DNA of 64,000 bases from Streptomyces xantholiticus (GTDB taxonomy: Bacteria; Actinomycetota; Actinomycetes; Streptomycetales; Streptomycetaceae), in assembly GCF_014651015.1 (NCBI RefSeq), contig NZ_BMWB01000002.1, forward strand, positions 372,001 to 436,000, given 5' to 3'. Positions 27,695-36,270 of this stretch are shown piece by piece. The notes below the pieces were generated by a model. That model saw only the letters and a list, made by a program, of their open reading frames with translations, did no database searches and was not told the DNA's origin. The position numbers were made by a program, and so were the translations under genes. The stretch's first letter is position 1, and each line of letters starts with the position of its first letter.

Positions 27695-28726
27695 ATGCCC
27701 AACGCCCGAGCTTCCCACCTCACCCGACGCGGTCTGCTCTCCGCCGGGGGCGCCGTCGGGCTGGGCGTGGCGCTCGCCGCGTGCGGCCAGGACGGCAAGG
27801 ACAAGAAGAACGCCTCAGGCAAGGCCGCCCCGACGTCCGGCCCCTGGTCCTTCAGGGACGACCGCGGCCAGAGCGCCGAGTCCGAGTACACGCCCCAGAA
27901 CATCGTCGCCTTCACCGGCACCGCCGCCGCCCTGTTCGACTACGGCATCGAGGTCACGGGCGTGTTCGGCCCGACAAAGGCCGCCGACGGCAAGCCCGAC
28001 GTCCAGGCCGGTGACATGGACATCACCAAGCTCGAGATCCTGGGCAATGTCTGGGGCGAGTTCAGCGTCGAGAAGTACGCGGCGCTCGCGCCGGAGCTGC
28101 TGGTGACGGACATGTGGGAGAAGAACGCCCTCTGGTACGTGCCGGACCAGTCCAAGGACAAGATCCTCAAGCTGGCCCCGAGCGTCGCCCTGTGGGCCGC
28201 CCAGATCAACATGCCGGGTGCCCTCCAGCGCCGTGCGGACCTCGCGGAGTCCCTGGGCGCCGACATGAAGGCCAAGAAGGTCACGGACGCCAAGGCGCGC
28301 TTCGAGAAGGCCGCCGAGCGCCTGCGCCAGGCAGCCAAGGCCAAGCCGAACCTGAAGGTCCTCATCGGTTCCGGCAGCCAGGACCTCTTCTATGTCTCCG
28401 TCCCGGAGATGTCCGCGGACACGCTCTACTTCCGGGAACTCGGCGTGAAGTTCGTCGAGCCCAAGCCGAACGCCCAGGGCTTCTTCGAGGAGCTCAGCTG
28501 GGAGAACGCCGGCAAGTACGACGCCGACATCATCATCCTCGACAACCGCACCGGCACCCTGCAGCCGGACACCCTCAAGGCCAAGCCCACCTGGGCCGGT
28601 CTGCCCGCGGTGAAGGCCGGTCAGGTCATCCCGCGCGTCACCGAGCCGATCTACTCCTACGCCAAGTGCGCGCCGATCCTCGAGGACCTCGCCAAGGCCA
28701 TCGAGAACGCGAAGAAGGTCTCCTGA
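27695..28726 (+). CDS. desE: Ferric siderophore-binding lipoprotein (desferrioxamine receptor)
   Basis: A 343-residue substrate-binding lipoprotein of an iron-siderophore ABC importer. The N-terminus has twin arginines (LTRRGLLSAGGAVG) followed by the lipobox LAAC-G, suggesting Tat export. The FecCD-type periplasmic-binding fold runs from about residue 60, with ENIVAFTGTAAALFDYGIEV and ...WAGLPAVKAGQVIP near the end. It is iron-box controlled and followed by the siderophore-interacting reductase, matching desE at the conserved Streptomyces locus. It should bind ferrioxamines and perhaps other hydroxamates. Confidence 0.88.
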   Translation: MPNARASHLTRRGLLSAGGAVGLGVALAACGQDGKDKKNASGKAAPTSGPWSFRDDRGQSAESEYTPQNIVAFTGTAAALFDYGIEVTGVFGPTKAADGKPDVQAGDMDITKLEILGNVWGEFSVEKYAALAPELLVTDMWEKNALWYVPDQSKDKILKLAPSVALWAAQINMPGALQRRADLAESLGADMKAKKVTDAKARFEKAAERLRQAAKAKPNLKVLIGSGSQDLFYVSVPEMSADTLYFRELGVKFVEPKPNAQGFFEELSWENAGKYDADIIILDNRTGTLQPDTLKAKPTWAGLPAVKAGQVIPRVTEPIYSYAKCAPILEDLAKAIENAKKVS

Positions 28727-28728
28727 CG

Positions 28729-29592
28729 ATGCCGATCGCGGCCGAGCTCGCCCCGTTCCGCTTCTTCGACCTGAAGGTGACACGGACGAGGCGGCTCGGC
28801 CCGTCGCTCGTCCGCATCACCTTCGCCGGCAAAGCCACGGCGAACGGGAACAGCCTGCGGGACTTCGCGGCCGGCGGCCGCGACCAGTCCCTCTCCCTGT
28901 TCCTGCCGCACCCGGGTCAGGACGCGCCCGTCGTCCCCGTCGACGCGGGCGACCTCCATGCGGTTCTCGGCGCCTACCGGACGCTGCCCGAGGACGTGCG
29001 GGCCGTGATGCGCTCGTACACGGTGCGGGAGCACCGCGGCGACGCCGGCGAGGTGGACATCGACTTCGCCGTCCACGAGGACGGCGGTCCGGCCTGCCGG
29101 TGGGCGCTGGCCGCCGAGCCGGGGCACAAGGTGATGGTGCTCGGTCCGGCGGTCGCCGACAACACCGCCGTGCGTTGCCGGCCGCCGAAGGACACCGACT
29201 GGGTGCTGATCTGGGCGGACGAGACGGCACTGCCCGCCGCCGCGGCGATCCTCGAGTGGCTGCCGGCCGGCAAGACGGCCAAGGTCTGGCTCGAGGTGCC
29301 GCAGTCCGGTGACCGGCTGCCGCTCAAGACGGACGCGGACGCCGACATCACCTGGCTCGTCCGTGAGGAGAACGCTCCGTCGGCCGTGGAGGCCGTCAAG
29401 GCCGCCGGGTTGCCCGAGGGTGTCCCGTACGCGTGGATCGCGGGCGAGTCGGGGAGCGTCAAGGCCCTGCGTCGCCATCTGGTCAACGACCGTGAGTTCG
29501 ACCGCAGGCGGGTCACGTTCGTCGGCTACTGGAAACGCGGTGTGAGCGAGGACGGGCTGCGCGAGGAGCCGGCGGAGGAAGCCGAGCAGTAG
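28729..29592 (+). CDS. desF: Siderophore-interacting protein (ferric-siderophore reductase)
   Basis: A 287-residue SIP/ViuB-type flavoprotein that reduces ferric siderophores in the cytoplasm. The FAD-binding half shows RSYTVREHR, the classic R-x-Y-T/S flavin motif, and DIDFAVHEDGGPACRWA. The C-terminal NAD(P)H-type half has WADETALPAAAAILEWLPAG and AWIAGESGSVKALRRHLVND. ATG 28729 is two bases after the desE stop. In related genomes desABCD follows; here a hexosaminidase gene follows on the other strand. Confidence 0.9.
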   Translation: MPIAAELAPFRFFDLKVTRTRRLGPSLVRITFAGKATANGNSLRDFAAGGRDQSLSLFLPHPGQDAPVVPVDAGDLHAVLGAYRTLPEDVRAVMRSYTVREHRGDAGEVDIDFAVHEDGGPACRWALAAEPGHKVMVLGPAVADNTAVRCRPPKDTDWVLIWADETALPAAAAILEWLPAGKTAKVWLEVPQSGDRLPLKTDADADITWLVREENAPSAVEAVKAAGLPEGVPYAWIAGESGSVKALRRHLVNDREFDRRRVTFVGYWKRGVSEDGLREEPAEEAEQ

Positions 29593-29721
29593 CTCCGCCC
29601 CCCACCGCCCCTTCGAGGAGGAGCGGTTGTGTCGACAACGACACAACAGCCGTGCCCCAGGGGGAGAGGGATCGGCCGTACGCCGTCGCCGGTCTCTCCC
29701 GCCGGGTGCCGGTTTCTCATC
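29593..29721. other. Junction where desABCD is expected but absent
   Basis: Only 129 bases separate desF from the convergent hexosaminidase. They contain a strong ribosome site (GAGGAGGAG, 29615-29623) followed at normal spacing by GTG 29629, whose frame quickly becomes antisense to the hexosaminidase gene; it looks like the start of a gene whose body is gone. Overlapping it is the inverted repeat TTGTGTCG-acaa-CGACACAA (29627-29646), possibly a terminator or operator. No second iron box and no desA-like coding sequence are present. Confidence 0.65.
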
Positions 29722-31332
29722 TCACTGCGCGGGCCACGGAACCTGCGGCGAGCGGTAGTAGTCGATCCCGAGCGCCGACAGCCGCGGCCCCTGCGCCGCC
29801 AGCCGCACCTTGTACGTCTCCCAGTCGTGCGTGGACGCCGGCGACCACCCCAGTTCGGCGACCCCGGGCAGCCGCGGGAACGCCATCCGGTCGATGTGCT
29901 CGTCCTTCGAGATGGTCTCCGTCCACAGAGGCGCCTCGACACCCCTGACGGCGCTCGCCGGCACGCCCGGCAGGTAGTTCGCCGGGTCCCAGTCGTAGGA
30001 CCGCCGCACCTCCACATAGCCCGCCCAGGCCAGGCCCAGCTCGGTCTCCTTGTCGTACTTCATGTCGAGGTAGACCCGGTCGGCCGGCGAGAGGACCAGC
30101 CCGGTGCCGTTCCTCGCGGCCTCCGCGACCTGTGCCTTCTCCGCCTGGCTGGTGCCGTCGAGGCCCCAGTACTGGGCCAGTGCGCCCTGCTGCGGGCTCG
30201 CGCCGGTCAACTGGTGCCAGCCGATCACCGTCTTGCCGTACTTGGCGACGATCGGCTGCACCTTGTTCATGAATGCCACATAGTCCTCGTGACTGGTGGA
30301 GTGCGCCTCGTCACCGCCGATGTGGATGTACTCGCCCGGTGTGAGCGCGGCCAGCTCACGGATCACGTCGTCCACGAAGTCGTAGGTCAGTTGCTTGGGC
30401 ACGCACAGCGAACTGAAGCCGACGGCCGTGCCCGTGTACAGGGGCGGGGCGACGCCGTCGCAGTTGAGCTCGGCGTACGAGGCGAGGGCGGCGTTGGTGT
30501 GGCCCGGCATGTCGATCTCCGGCACGACCTCCAGATGGCGCGAGGAGGCGTAACGGACGATCTCCTTGTACTGGGCCTTGGTGTAGTGGCCGCCGGGGCC
30601 GCCGCCTACCTGGGTGGAGCCGCCGTACGTGGCCAGCCGCGGCCACGAGTCGATGGCGATGCGCCAGCCCTGGTCGTCGGAGAGGTGCAGATGCAGCTTG
30701 TTCATCTTGTAGAGGGCCAGGTGGTCGATGTAGCGCTTGACCTGGTCGACCGTGAGGAAGTGCCGCGAGACGTCCAGCATCGCGCCCCGGTGGGCGTAAC
30801 GCGGGCTGTCGGTGATGGTGCCGCCCGCGACCTGCCAGGGACCGCTCCGTCGGGTGTCCGACTCCACGGAGGCGGGCAGCAGCTGACGCAGCGTCTGCAC
30901 TCCGTGGAAGAGACCGGCAGGACGGTGGGCGGTGATGGTGACGCCGCCGGGCGCGGACTGCAGGCGGTAGCCCTCGTCCCCGAGGGCGCTCTCCTCGGCC
31001 GCCAGCCGCAGCCGGATGGACCGGGCAGCCGGCCGTGTCGTGACGGGCAGGGCGTAACCGGTGGACGGCCGCAGCACCTCGGCGAGGCGCTCGCCGAGCG
31101 CCCGCGCCTCGGCAGAGGCGTCGGTCTGGATACGGGCCCGGGCAGTCAGGGTGAAGGGCGCGCCTGAGGGGCTCACGGAGGCCGGCGCGGGGACGATCTG
31201 CCCGAGCGGCCGGACGGTGGCCGCGCGTTCGGCGCCGGAGGCGGCGGCCGCCGGGACGGAGCCGGAGAGGGCGGCCGCCGTGACGAGCAGGAGCGAACCG
31301 AGCAGTCGGGGAATCGGTCGGGGCTGACTCAC
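29722..31332 (-). CDS. Secreted beta-N-acetylhexosaminidase (GH20)
   Basis: A 536-residue secreted GH20 enzyme that releases GlcNAc from chito-oligosaccharides. GTG 31332 follows GAAGGGA and gives a signal peptide (RLLGSLLLVTAAALSG, cleavage near AAAASG). The N-terminal GH20b domain is followed by the TIM barrel with HRGAMLDVSRHFLTVDQVKR, KLHLHLSDDQGWRI, PEIDMPGHTNAAL and the catalytic Asp-Glu pair in HIGGDEAHS. A DasR-type box lies 86 bases upstream, consistent with GlcNAc control. Confidence 0.93.
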   Translation of the reverse strand: MSQPRPIPRLLGSLLLVTAAALSGSVPAAAASGAERAATVRPLGQIVPAPASVSPSGAPFTLTARARIQTDASAEARALGERLAEVLRPSTGYALPVTTRPAARSIRLRLAAEESALGDEGYRLQSAPGGVTITAHRPAGLFHGVQTLRQLLPASVESDTRRSGPWQVAGGTITDSPRYAHRGAMLDVSRHFLTVDQVKRYIDHLALYKMNKLHLHLSDDQGWRIAIDSWPRLATYGGSTQVGGGPGGHYTKAQYKEIVRYASSRHLEVVPEIDMPGHTNAALASYAELNCDGVAPPLYTGTAVGFSSLCVPKQLTYDFVDDVIRELAALTPGEYIHIGGDEAHSTSHEDYVAFMNKVQPIVAKYGKTVIGWHQLTGASPQQGALAQYWGLDGTSQAEKAQVAEAARNGTGLVLSPADRVYLDMKYDKETELGLAWAGYVEVRRSYDWDPANYLPGVPASAVRGVEAPLWTETISKDEHIDRMAFPRLPGVAELGWSPASTHDWETYKVRLAAQGPRLSALGIDYYRSPQVPWPAQ

Positions 31333-31417
31333 AGGCTGGGTCCCTTCGAGGGGTGTCTCGTCTGTGCGCAGAGCAACCGGGCTGTCACCATGCGTACCGT
31401 GTGCCTCAACTGCGGTC

Positions 31418-31433
31418 AAGGTGTAGACCACTT
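31418..31433. promoter_or_regulatory. DasR-responsive element (dre)
   Basis: AAGGTGTAGACCACTT matches the 16-base dre consensus (A-C/G-TGGTCTAGACCA-C/G-T, read on the opposite strand as AAGTGGTCTACACCTT) at most positions, including GTGTAGACCAC. It lies between the hexosaminidase start (31332) and the DUF4429 gene (31463). DasR control of streptomycete hexosaminidase genes is established; control here is inferred from the site. Confidence 0.7.
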
Positions 31434-31462
31434 ACTCGTTCCGCCGGTGGAAGAATCCCCTC

Positions 31463-32392
31463 ATGGCGGAAATCATCCAGAAGGACGGGACCTGGACGTT
31501 CGACGGGGACACGGTGCGCATCGTGCCGGGCAACGACAAAAGCGTGAGCCTGCTGCGGCGGACCCTCGGTGAAGTCACAGTGCCGCTGGTGGCGTTGGCG
31601 GGCATCTCGTTCGAGTCCGGCAAGAAGGCCGGCCGTATGCGGCTGCGACTGCGGGACGGGGCGGACCCCCTGCTCCAGATCACCGGCGGCCGGCTGGACG
31701 ACGCCTCGGACCCGTACCGGCTCAGCGTGGAACCGGGGCGCTTCGGGGTCGCCGAGTACTTCGTGGACGAGGTGCGCCACGCGCTGCTGCTGGAGCAGAT
31801 GGACCCCGGAGCGCTGGACGCATACGTGCTACCGGGACCGCCCCTGCCCATCACCGTCGGAGCGGGCGACGAGACGGTCACGTTCGACGGTGAGCGGATC
31901 CGCCTGGAGTGGAACTGGAAGGCGAGCGAGTCGAAGCAGTCGGGCGGTACCCGCACGCTGGCGCCGGCGGACGTCAGGTCGGTGGAGTGGCTGCCCGCCG
32001 CGGGGCTGGAGAACGGCTGTCTGCGCTTCCAGGTGACGCCGGAACCCACCCGGACCCCGCCCAAGCACGATCCTCACGCGGTGGAGCTGTGGGGCTTCCG
32101 CAAGGACCCGCTCATGGCGCTGGTCGCGGCGGCCGTCGCGGCCCGCATGCCGCACCCCTACGCCGCCGGCACACCGGTGCCGGACACCTCGTCGGCACCG
32201 GCGGCCGCGGCCGACGACGCCTCCGGGACACCCGGAAAATCCGTGATGTCCGAAACACCCGGAACACCCGGGAGCGAGGATCACGATGTACTGCTGCGCC
32301 GACTGCGCGAACTGGGCGAGCTGCATCAGGCCGGAATACTGACCGAGGACGAGTTCAGCACCGCGAAAAAGGCCGTTCTCAAACGGATGTGA
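31463..32392 (+). CDS. DUF4429 domain protein with C-terminal SHOCT motif
   Basis: A 309-residue cytoplasmic protein. Two DUF4429 repeats are visible (about residues 1-105, with WTFDGDTVRIVPG and VALAGISFESGKKAG, and 115-220, with VTFDGERIRLEWNW). A low-complexity Ala/Gly/Thr/Pro stretch follows, and the protein ends in a SHOCT helix pair (LLRRLRELGELHQAGILTEDEF...KKAVLKRM). SHOCT is a small oligomerisation motif. The ATG 31463 is close to the DasR box, so co-regulation is possible. Function unknown. Confidence 0.85.
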   Translation: MAEIIQKDGTWTFDGDTVRIVPGNDKSVSLLRRTLGEVTVPLVALAGISFESGKKAGRMRLRLRDGADPLLQITGGRLDDASDPYRLSVEPGRFGVAEYFVDEVRHALLLEQMDPGALDAYVLPGPPLPITVGAGDETVTFDGERIRLEWNWKASESKQSGGTRTLAPADVRSVEWLPAAGLENGCLRFQVTPEPTRTPPKHDPHAVELWGFRKDPLMALVAAAVAARMPHPYAAGTPVPDTSSAPAAAADDASGTPGKSVMSETPGTPGSEDHDVLLRRLRELGELHQAGILTEDEFSTAKKAVLKRM

Positions 32393-32399
32393 GCTATCT

Positions 32400-32419
32400 C
32401 CTGCCCGGAATCGGGCAGG
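32400..32419 (+). terminator. Rho-independent terminator after the DUF4429 gene
   Basis: CCTGCCCG-gaat-CGGGCAGG is a perfect 8-bp stem beginning 7 bases after the stop codon and followed by ATTCTT. Confidence 0.8.
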
Positions 32420-32480
32420 ATTCTTGCAGACGGGAGCATCCGCCCTTCAATATCTACAGGTGCTCGAACCTCGCCAGTCA

Positions 32481-32747
32481 GTGCGCACGTCGCACGACGA
32501 CCTCGTCGACCACCTGGTGCGCAGCACCGCGCTCCGGCGTGGGGAAGCCGCCCGGGTGATCCTCGACGTCCTGGCGTACTTCGACGAGACGACCGAGGAG
32601 TTCGTCCGCCGCCGTCACCGCGAACTGCAGTCCGGCGGCGCCGTGAACACCGCGATCTTCGAGCGGATCGCGGCCGAGCTGCCGCACCGCGCGGTAGCGC
32701 CGCCGGAGCTCTCGCTCCGCCAGTTGCGCCGCATCGTCTACGGCTGA
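32481..32747 (+). CDS. Conserved small helical protein
   Basis: An 88-residue protein of unknown function: SHDDLVDHLVRSTALRRGEA, RVILDVLAYFDETTEEFVRR, then a C-terminal LSLRQLRRIVYG. GTG 32481 is preferred because a longer TTG start at 32424 begins on the flank of the terminator hairpin and adds unconvincing residues. The helix-rich layout with an early DLVDHLVRST resembles HU/IHF-type N-terminal helices, but I do not recognise a named family. It lies 53 bases upstream of glmS. Confidence 0.65.
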   Translation: MRTSHDDLVDHLVRSTALRRGEAARVILDVLAYFDETTEEFVRRRHRELQSGGAVNTAIFERIAAELPHRAVAPPELSLRQLRRIVYG

Positions 32748-32800
32748 GCCGCCCTGTCGGGGCCGGGCACACACCTGATCTATGGAGGGGCAGAGACTGT

Positions 32801-34618
32801 ATGTGCGGAATCGTCGGATACATCGGCAAGCGTGATGTGGCTCCGCTGCTGCTGGAAGGACTGCAGCGGCTGGAGTACCGGGGCTACGACTCCGCGGGCG
32901 TGGTGATCAACAGCCCCAGGTCCACCGGGCTGAAGATGGTCAAGGCCAAGGGCCGGGTCCGCGAACTCGAGGCCCGCGTCCCCAAGCGCTTCGCCGGCAC
33001 CACCGGCATCGCACACACCCGCTGGGCCACCCATGGCGCCCCGAGCGACGAGAACGCCCACCCGCACCTGTCGCCCGACAACCTGGTCGCCGTCGTCCAC
33101 AACGGCATCATCGACAACGCCGCCGAACTGCGCGCCAAGCTCGAGGCCGACGGCGTCGTCTTCGCCTCCGAGACCGACACCGAGGTGATCACCCACCTGA
33201 TCGCCCGCGCCCAGTCCGACACCCTGGAGGAGAAGGTCCGCCAGGCGCTGAAGGTGATCGAGGGCACCTACGGCATCGCCGTCATGCACGCCGACTTCCC
33301 CGACCGCATCGTGGTCGCCCGCAACGGCTCCCCGGTCGTGCTCGGCATCGGCGAGAAGGAGATGTTCGTCGCCTCGGACGTCGCCGCCCTGGTCGCCCAC
33401 ACCCGCCAGGTGGTCACCCTCGACGACGGCGAGATGGCCACCCTCAAGGCCGACGACTTCCGTACGTACACCACCGAGGGCTCGACGACCACGGCGACGC
33501 CGACCACCGTGGAGTGGGAGGCCGAGTCGTACGACATGGGCGGCCACGACACGTACATGCACAAGGAGATCTGCGAGCAGCCCGACGCGGTCGACCGTGT
33601 GCTGCGCGGCCGGATCGACGACAGGTTCAACACCGTGCACCTGGGCGGTCTGAACCTGGACGCGCGCGAGGCCCGCGGCATCCGCCGTGTGAAGATCCTC
33701 GGCTGCGGCACCTCGTACCACGCGGGCCTGATCGGCGCGGGGCTCATCGAGTCCCTCGCCCGTATCCCCGCCGACGCGGAGCCGGCCTCCGAATTCCGCT
33801 ACCGCAACCCGGTCGTGGACCCCGACACCCTCTACATCGCCGTCTCCCAGTCCGGCGAGACCTACGACGTGCTCGCGGCCGTCCAGGAGCTGAAGCGCAA
33901 GGGCGGCCGGGTGCTCGGCGTCGTGAACGTCGTCGGCTCCGCGATCGCCCGCGAGGCGGACGGCGGCACGTACGTCCACGCCGGCCCCGAGGTCTGCGTC
34001 GTCTCCACCAAGTGCTTCACCAACACGGTCGTCGCCTTCGCACTGATCGCCCTGCACCTGGGCCGCATCCGCGACCTGTCGGTGGCCGAGGGCCGGAGGA
34101 TCATCGACGGTCTGCGCAGGCTCCCCGCACAGATCAGCGAGATCCTCGAGTCCGAGGGCGAGATCAAGAAGCTGGCCGAGGAGTACGCGGACGCCAAGTC
34201 GATGATGTTCATCGGCCGGGTGCGCGGCTATCCGGTGGCGCTCGAGGCGTCGCTGAAGCTCAAGGAGATCTCCTACATCCACGCGGAGGCCTACCCGGCC
34301 TCCGAACTCAAGCACGGCCCGCTCGCACTGATCGAGCCCGCGCTGCCGACCGTCGCGATCGTGCCGGACGACGAGTTGCTGGAGAAGAACCGGGCGGCGC
34401 TGGAGGAGATCAAGGCGCGCAGCGGCCGGATCCTCGCGGTCGCCCACCGCGAGCAGGAAAAGGCGGACCACACCATCGTGGTGCCGAAGAACGAGGACGA
34501 GCTGGACCCGATCCTGATGGGCATCCCGCTGCAACTGCTCGCCTATCACACCGCCTTGTCCCTCGGCCGGGACATCGACAAGCCGCGCAACCTGGCCAAG
34601 TCCGTCACGGTGGAGTAG
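32801..34618 (+). CDS. glmS: Glutamine-fructose-6-phosphate aminotransferase (isomerising)
   Basis: A 605-residue GlmS that makes glucosamine-6-phosphate from fructose-6-phosphate and glutamine, the first step to UDP-GlcNAc. The N-terminal nucleophile Cys2 (MCGIVGYIGKRD) and THGAPSDENAHPH belong to the glutaminase domain (1-240). Two SIS domains follow, with ILGCGTSYHAGLIGAG, SQSGETYDVLAAV and ELKHGPLALIEP, and the C-terminal PRNLAKSVTVE. Strong upstream GGAGGGG. In Streptomyces two glmS paralogues are common; this locus corresponds by neighbourhood to glmS2. Confidence 0.96.
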   Translation: MCGIVGYIGKRDVAPLLLEGLQRLEYRGYDSAGVVINSPRSTGLKMVKAKGRVRELEARVPKRFAGTTGIAHTRWATHGAPSDENAHPHLSPDNLVAVVHNGIIDNAAELRAKLEADGVVFASETDTEVITHLIARAQSDTLEEKVRQALKVIEGTYGIAVMHADFPDRIVVARNGSPVVLGIGEKEMFVASDVAALVAHTRQVVTLDDGEMATLKADDFRTYTTEGSTTTATPTTVEWEAESYDMGGHDTYMHKEICEQPDAVDRVLRGRIDDRFNTVHLGGLNLDAREARGIRRVKILGCGTSYHAGLIGAGLIESLARIPADAEPASEFRYRNPVVDPDTLYIAVSQSGETYDVLAAVQELKRKGGRVLGVVNVVGSAIAREADGGTYVHAGPEVCVVSTKCFTNTVVAFALIALHLGRIRDLSVAEGRRIIDGLRRLPAQISEILESEGEIKKLAEEYADAKSMMFIGRVRGYPVALEASLKLKEISYIHAEAYPASELKHGPLALIEPALPTVAIVPDDELLEKNRAALEEIKARSGRILAVAHREQEKADHTIVVPKNEDELDPILMGIPLQLLAYHTALSLGRDIDKPRNLAKSVTVE

Positions 34619-34642
34619 CCCGCCGTCCCCGGTCATGGAGAA

Positions 34643-34677
34643 CGCCCCCTGCCTGTGCCACCGCACCGCAGGGGGCG
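34643..34677 (+). terminator. Rho-independent terminator after glmS
   Basis: A perfect 10-bp stem (CGCCCCCTGC 34643-34652 with GCAGGGGGCG 34668-34677), 25 bases after the stop and followed by CTTCCTTT. Confidence 0.85.
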
Positions 34678-34745
34678 CTTCCTTTGTGCGGGGCCGGTGC
34701 GACCCGGAGCACCGGCCCCTGGGGCTGCCGTGAGGCGCAGGGGCC

Positions 34746-35321
34746 TCAGCCGGTGGCCGTCACTCCCCGGCGGCCGGCAGCGCGTCCGGTGAAGGTGGGC
34801 CACTTGGCGAGCGCCGCCGTCGCGCCGTACCAGGCCACCAAGCCCGCGACCGCGCCGACCCAGCCGCCGGCCTTGGCCAGCCCGTCGTTCCCGGCGAAGG
34901 CCGCTGTCGCGCCCAGCAGGAGCGCGAGGGTGAGGAGCCCGTACACGCCCTGGCCCAGCACGCCGCTGCCGGAGGCCGCAGCGGTCAGCGTCAGCGCGAG
35001 CAGCGCCCACAGCAGCATGAAGAGCCCTGCCGCCTCGGCCGAGGTCTCGCCGCCGACGGCGGTGCCCCAGGTGAACCAGAACGCGCCGAGACCGGCGAAC
35101 GCCGTGCCCGAGCGGCCGTTGCCCGCGCGGAACTCGAGCAGGCCGACGACGAAGAGCGCCACTCCGCCGACCCAGGTCGCGAGCGCGGCGGCGTCGGCCG
35201 CGGTCACGTTGTCGATCATGCCGGTGTTGCCGACGCCGAACGCCAACAGGGTCAGTCCGAGGGCGAGATGGCCGAGAGTCGAAGTAGAACCAGCGCTTCC
35301 CGCAGAGACGTCGTTGTCCAC
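34746..35321 (-). CDS. GPR1/FUN34/YaaH-family (acetate/succinate) transporter
   Basis: A 191-residue six-helix membrane protein. GTG 35321 has AAGGGAG six bases upstream. Family features: LGHLALGLTLLAFGVGNTGM in helix 1, GVALFVVGLLEFRAGNGRSG with the conserved FRxGN-type loop, and FAGLGAFWFTWGT in helix 3. Homologues (SatP/YaaH) carry acetate, succinate or ammonium; the substrate here is not determined. Confidence 0.88.
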   Translation of the reverse strand: MDNDVSAGSAGSTSTLGHLALGLTLLAFGVGNTGMIDNVTAADAAALATWVGGVALFVVGLLEFRAGNGRSGTAFAGLGAFWFTWGTAVGGETSAEAAGLFMLLWALLALTLTAAASGSGVLGQGVYGLLTLALLLGATAAFAGNDGLAKAGGWVGAVAGLVAWYGATAALAKWPTFTGRAAGRRGVTATG

Positions 35322-35504
35322 GGCGGGCTCCCTTCCTGTCCTGTGCAGTTGTGCTGCAGAGCCGCTGTTTCCCAGGACCGTTATGTACCCTTCACAAGCG
35401 CACAACCCACCTGCTACGGACGGGTAGATTTCCGGCGCGCCGAATAAGTCGGTGCGGAGTGCGGGAAGTTGACGCCGACTCACCGAAGGCGGCCGGCGAC
35501 GGGC

Positions 35505-36026
35505 CTATGGAATGACGACCACCGGGCGCTGCGCGCGCTTCGCGAGCCGCCCCGCGACCGACCCGAAGAGCCGGCCGACGATCCCGTGCGTGGACCCGAC
35601 CACGATCGCGTCGGCCGAGTACTCACGGCCGACCTCTTCCAGTTCATGACAAATGTCGCCGCCGCGCTCGACCAGGATCCACGGCACCTCGGCGAGATAG
35701 TCCGCGCAAGCCAGCTCCAGGCCGAGGACCTCGGTGCGGTGGTCCGGCACGTCCACGAAGACGGGCGGCTCGCAGCCGGCCCAGACGGTGGTCGGCAGCC
35801 GGTTGGCGACATGGACGATGATCAGCCCGGAGGCGATCCGCCTCGCCATGCCGATGGCGTAGGCGAGCGCTCGCTCACTGGAGGTCGATCCGTCGAAACC
35901 GACGACGACTCCGTGCCGGAAGGCGGGATCGCATGAATGGCGTGCTTCTTCCGCCGCCCGCAGGTCCGACGAGGAATCGGCTACCTGCTTGCGGTCCGCG
36001 GGTTCGGGGATTTCGTGACCGGCCAT
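35505..36026 (-). CDS. Universal stress protein (UspA family)
   Basis: A 173-residue single-domain Usp. After a polar 35-residue N-terminal extension comes GVVVGFDGSTSSERALAYAI (nucleotide-site Asp and Ser) and near the end GSTHGIVGRLFGSVAGRLAK, the G-2X-G-9X-G-S/T ATP-binding signature. The product ends at RPVVVIP. ATG 36026 lacks a strong ribosome site, so a shorter start is possible. Confidence 0.88.
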   Translation of the reverse strand: MAGHEIPEPADRKQVADSSSDLRAAEEARHSCDPAFRHGVVVGFDGSTSSERALAYAIGMARRIASGLIIVHVANRLPTTVWAGCEPPVFVDVPDHRTEVLGLELACADYLAEVPWILVERGGDICHELEEVGREYSADAIVVGSTHGIVGRLFGSVAGRLAKRAQRPVVVIP

Positions 36027-36270
36027 CGATGTCTCGGCGAAGGAGGTCCTCTTCGGAGGAGTCGACTGAAGGAGGTGCGTCGGTTGGAGCGGCGGAGCTG
36101 TGTCCGGGAATCATCTTCCCAACCCCGTATCCCCAGGGTACGGCGACACTCCTCTCCTGCCCAGGGCCCGCTGCCCCCATGCGCGACGTTCCAGGGAGCA
36201 TGCCCGAGCGCGCCCGGGATCGCAATGCCGGTTGGCCACTACAGACGTCTGCGCGCCGTGCGGTGACCGG

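Noticed and set aside
29629..31167. A 512-codon plus-strand frame starting with a good ribosome site after desF
   Set aside because: Past about 29,720 it is purely antisense to the hexosaminidase gene. Only the start signal itself is considered meaningful, as a deletion scar.
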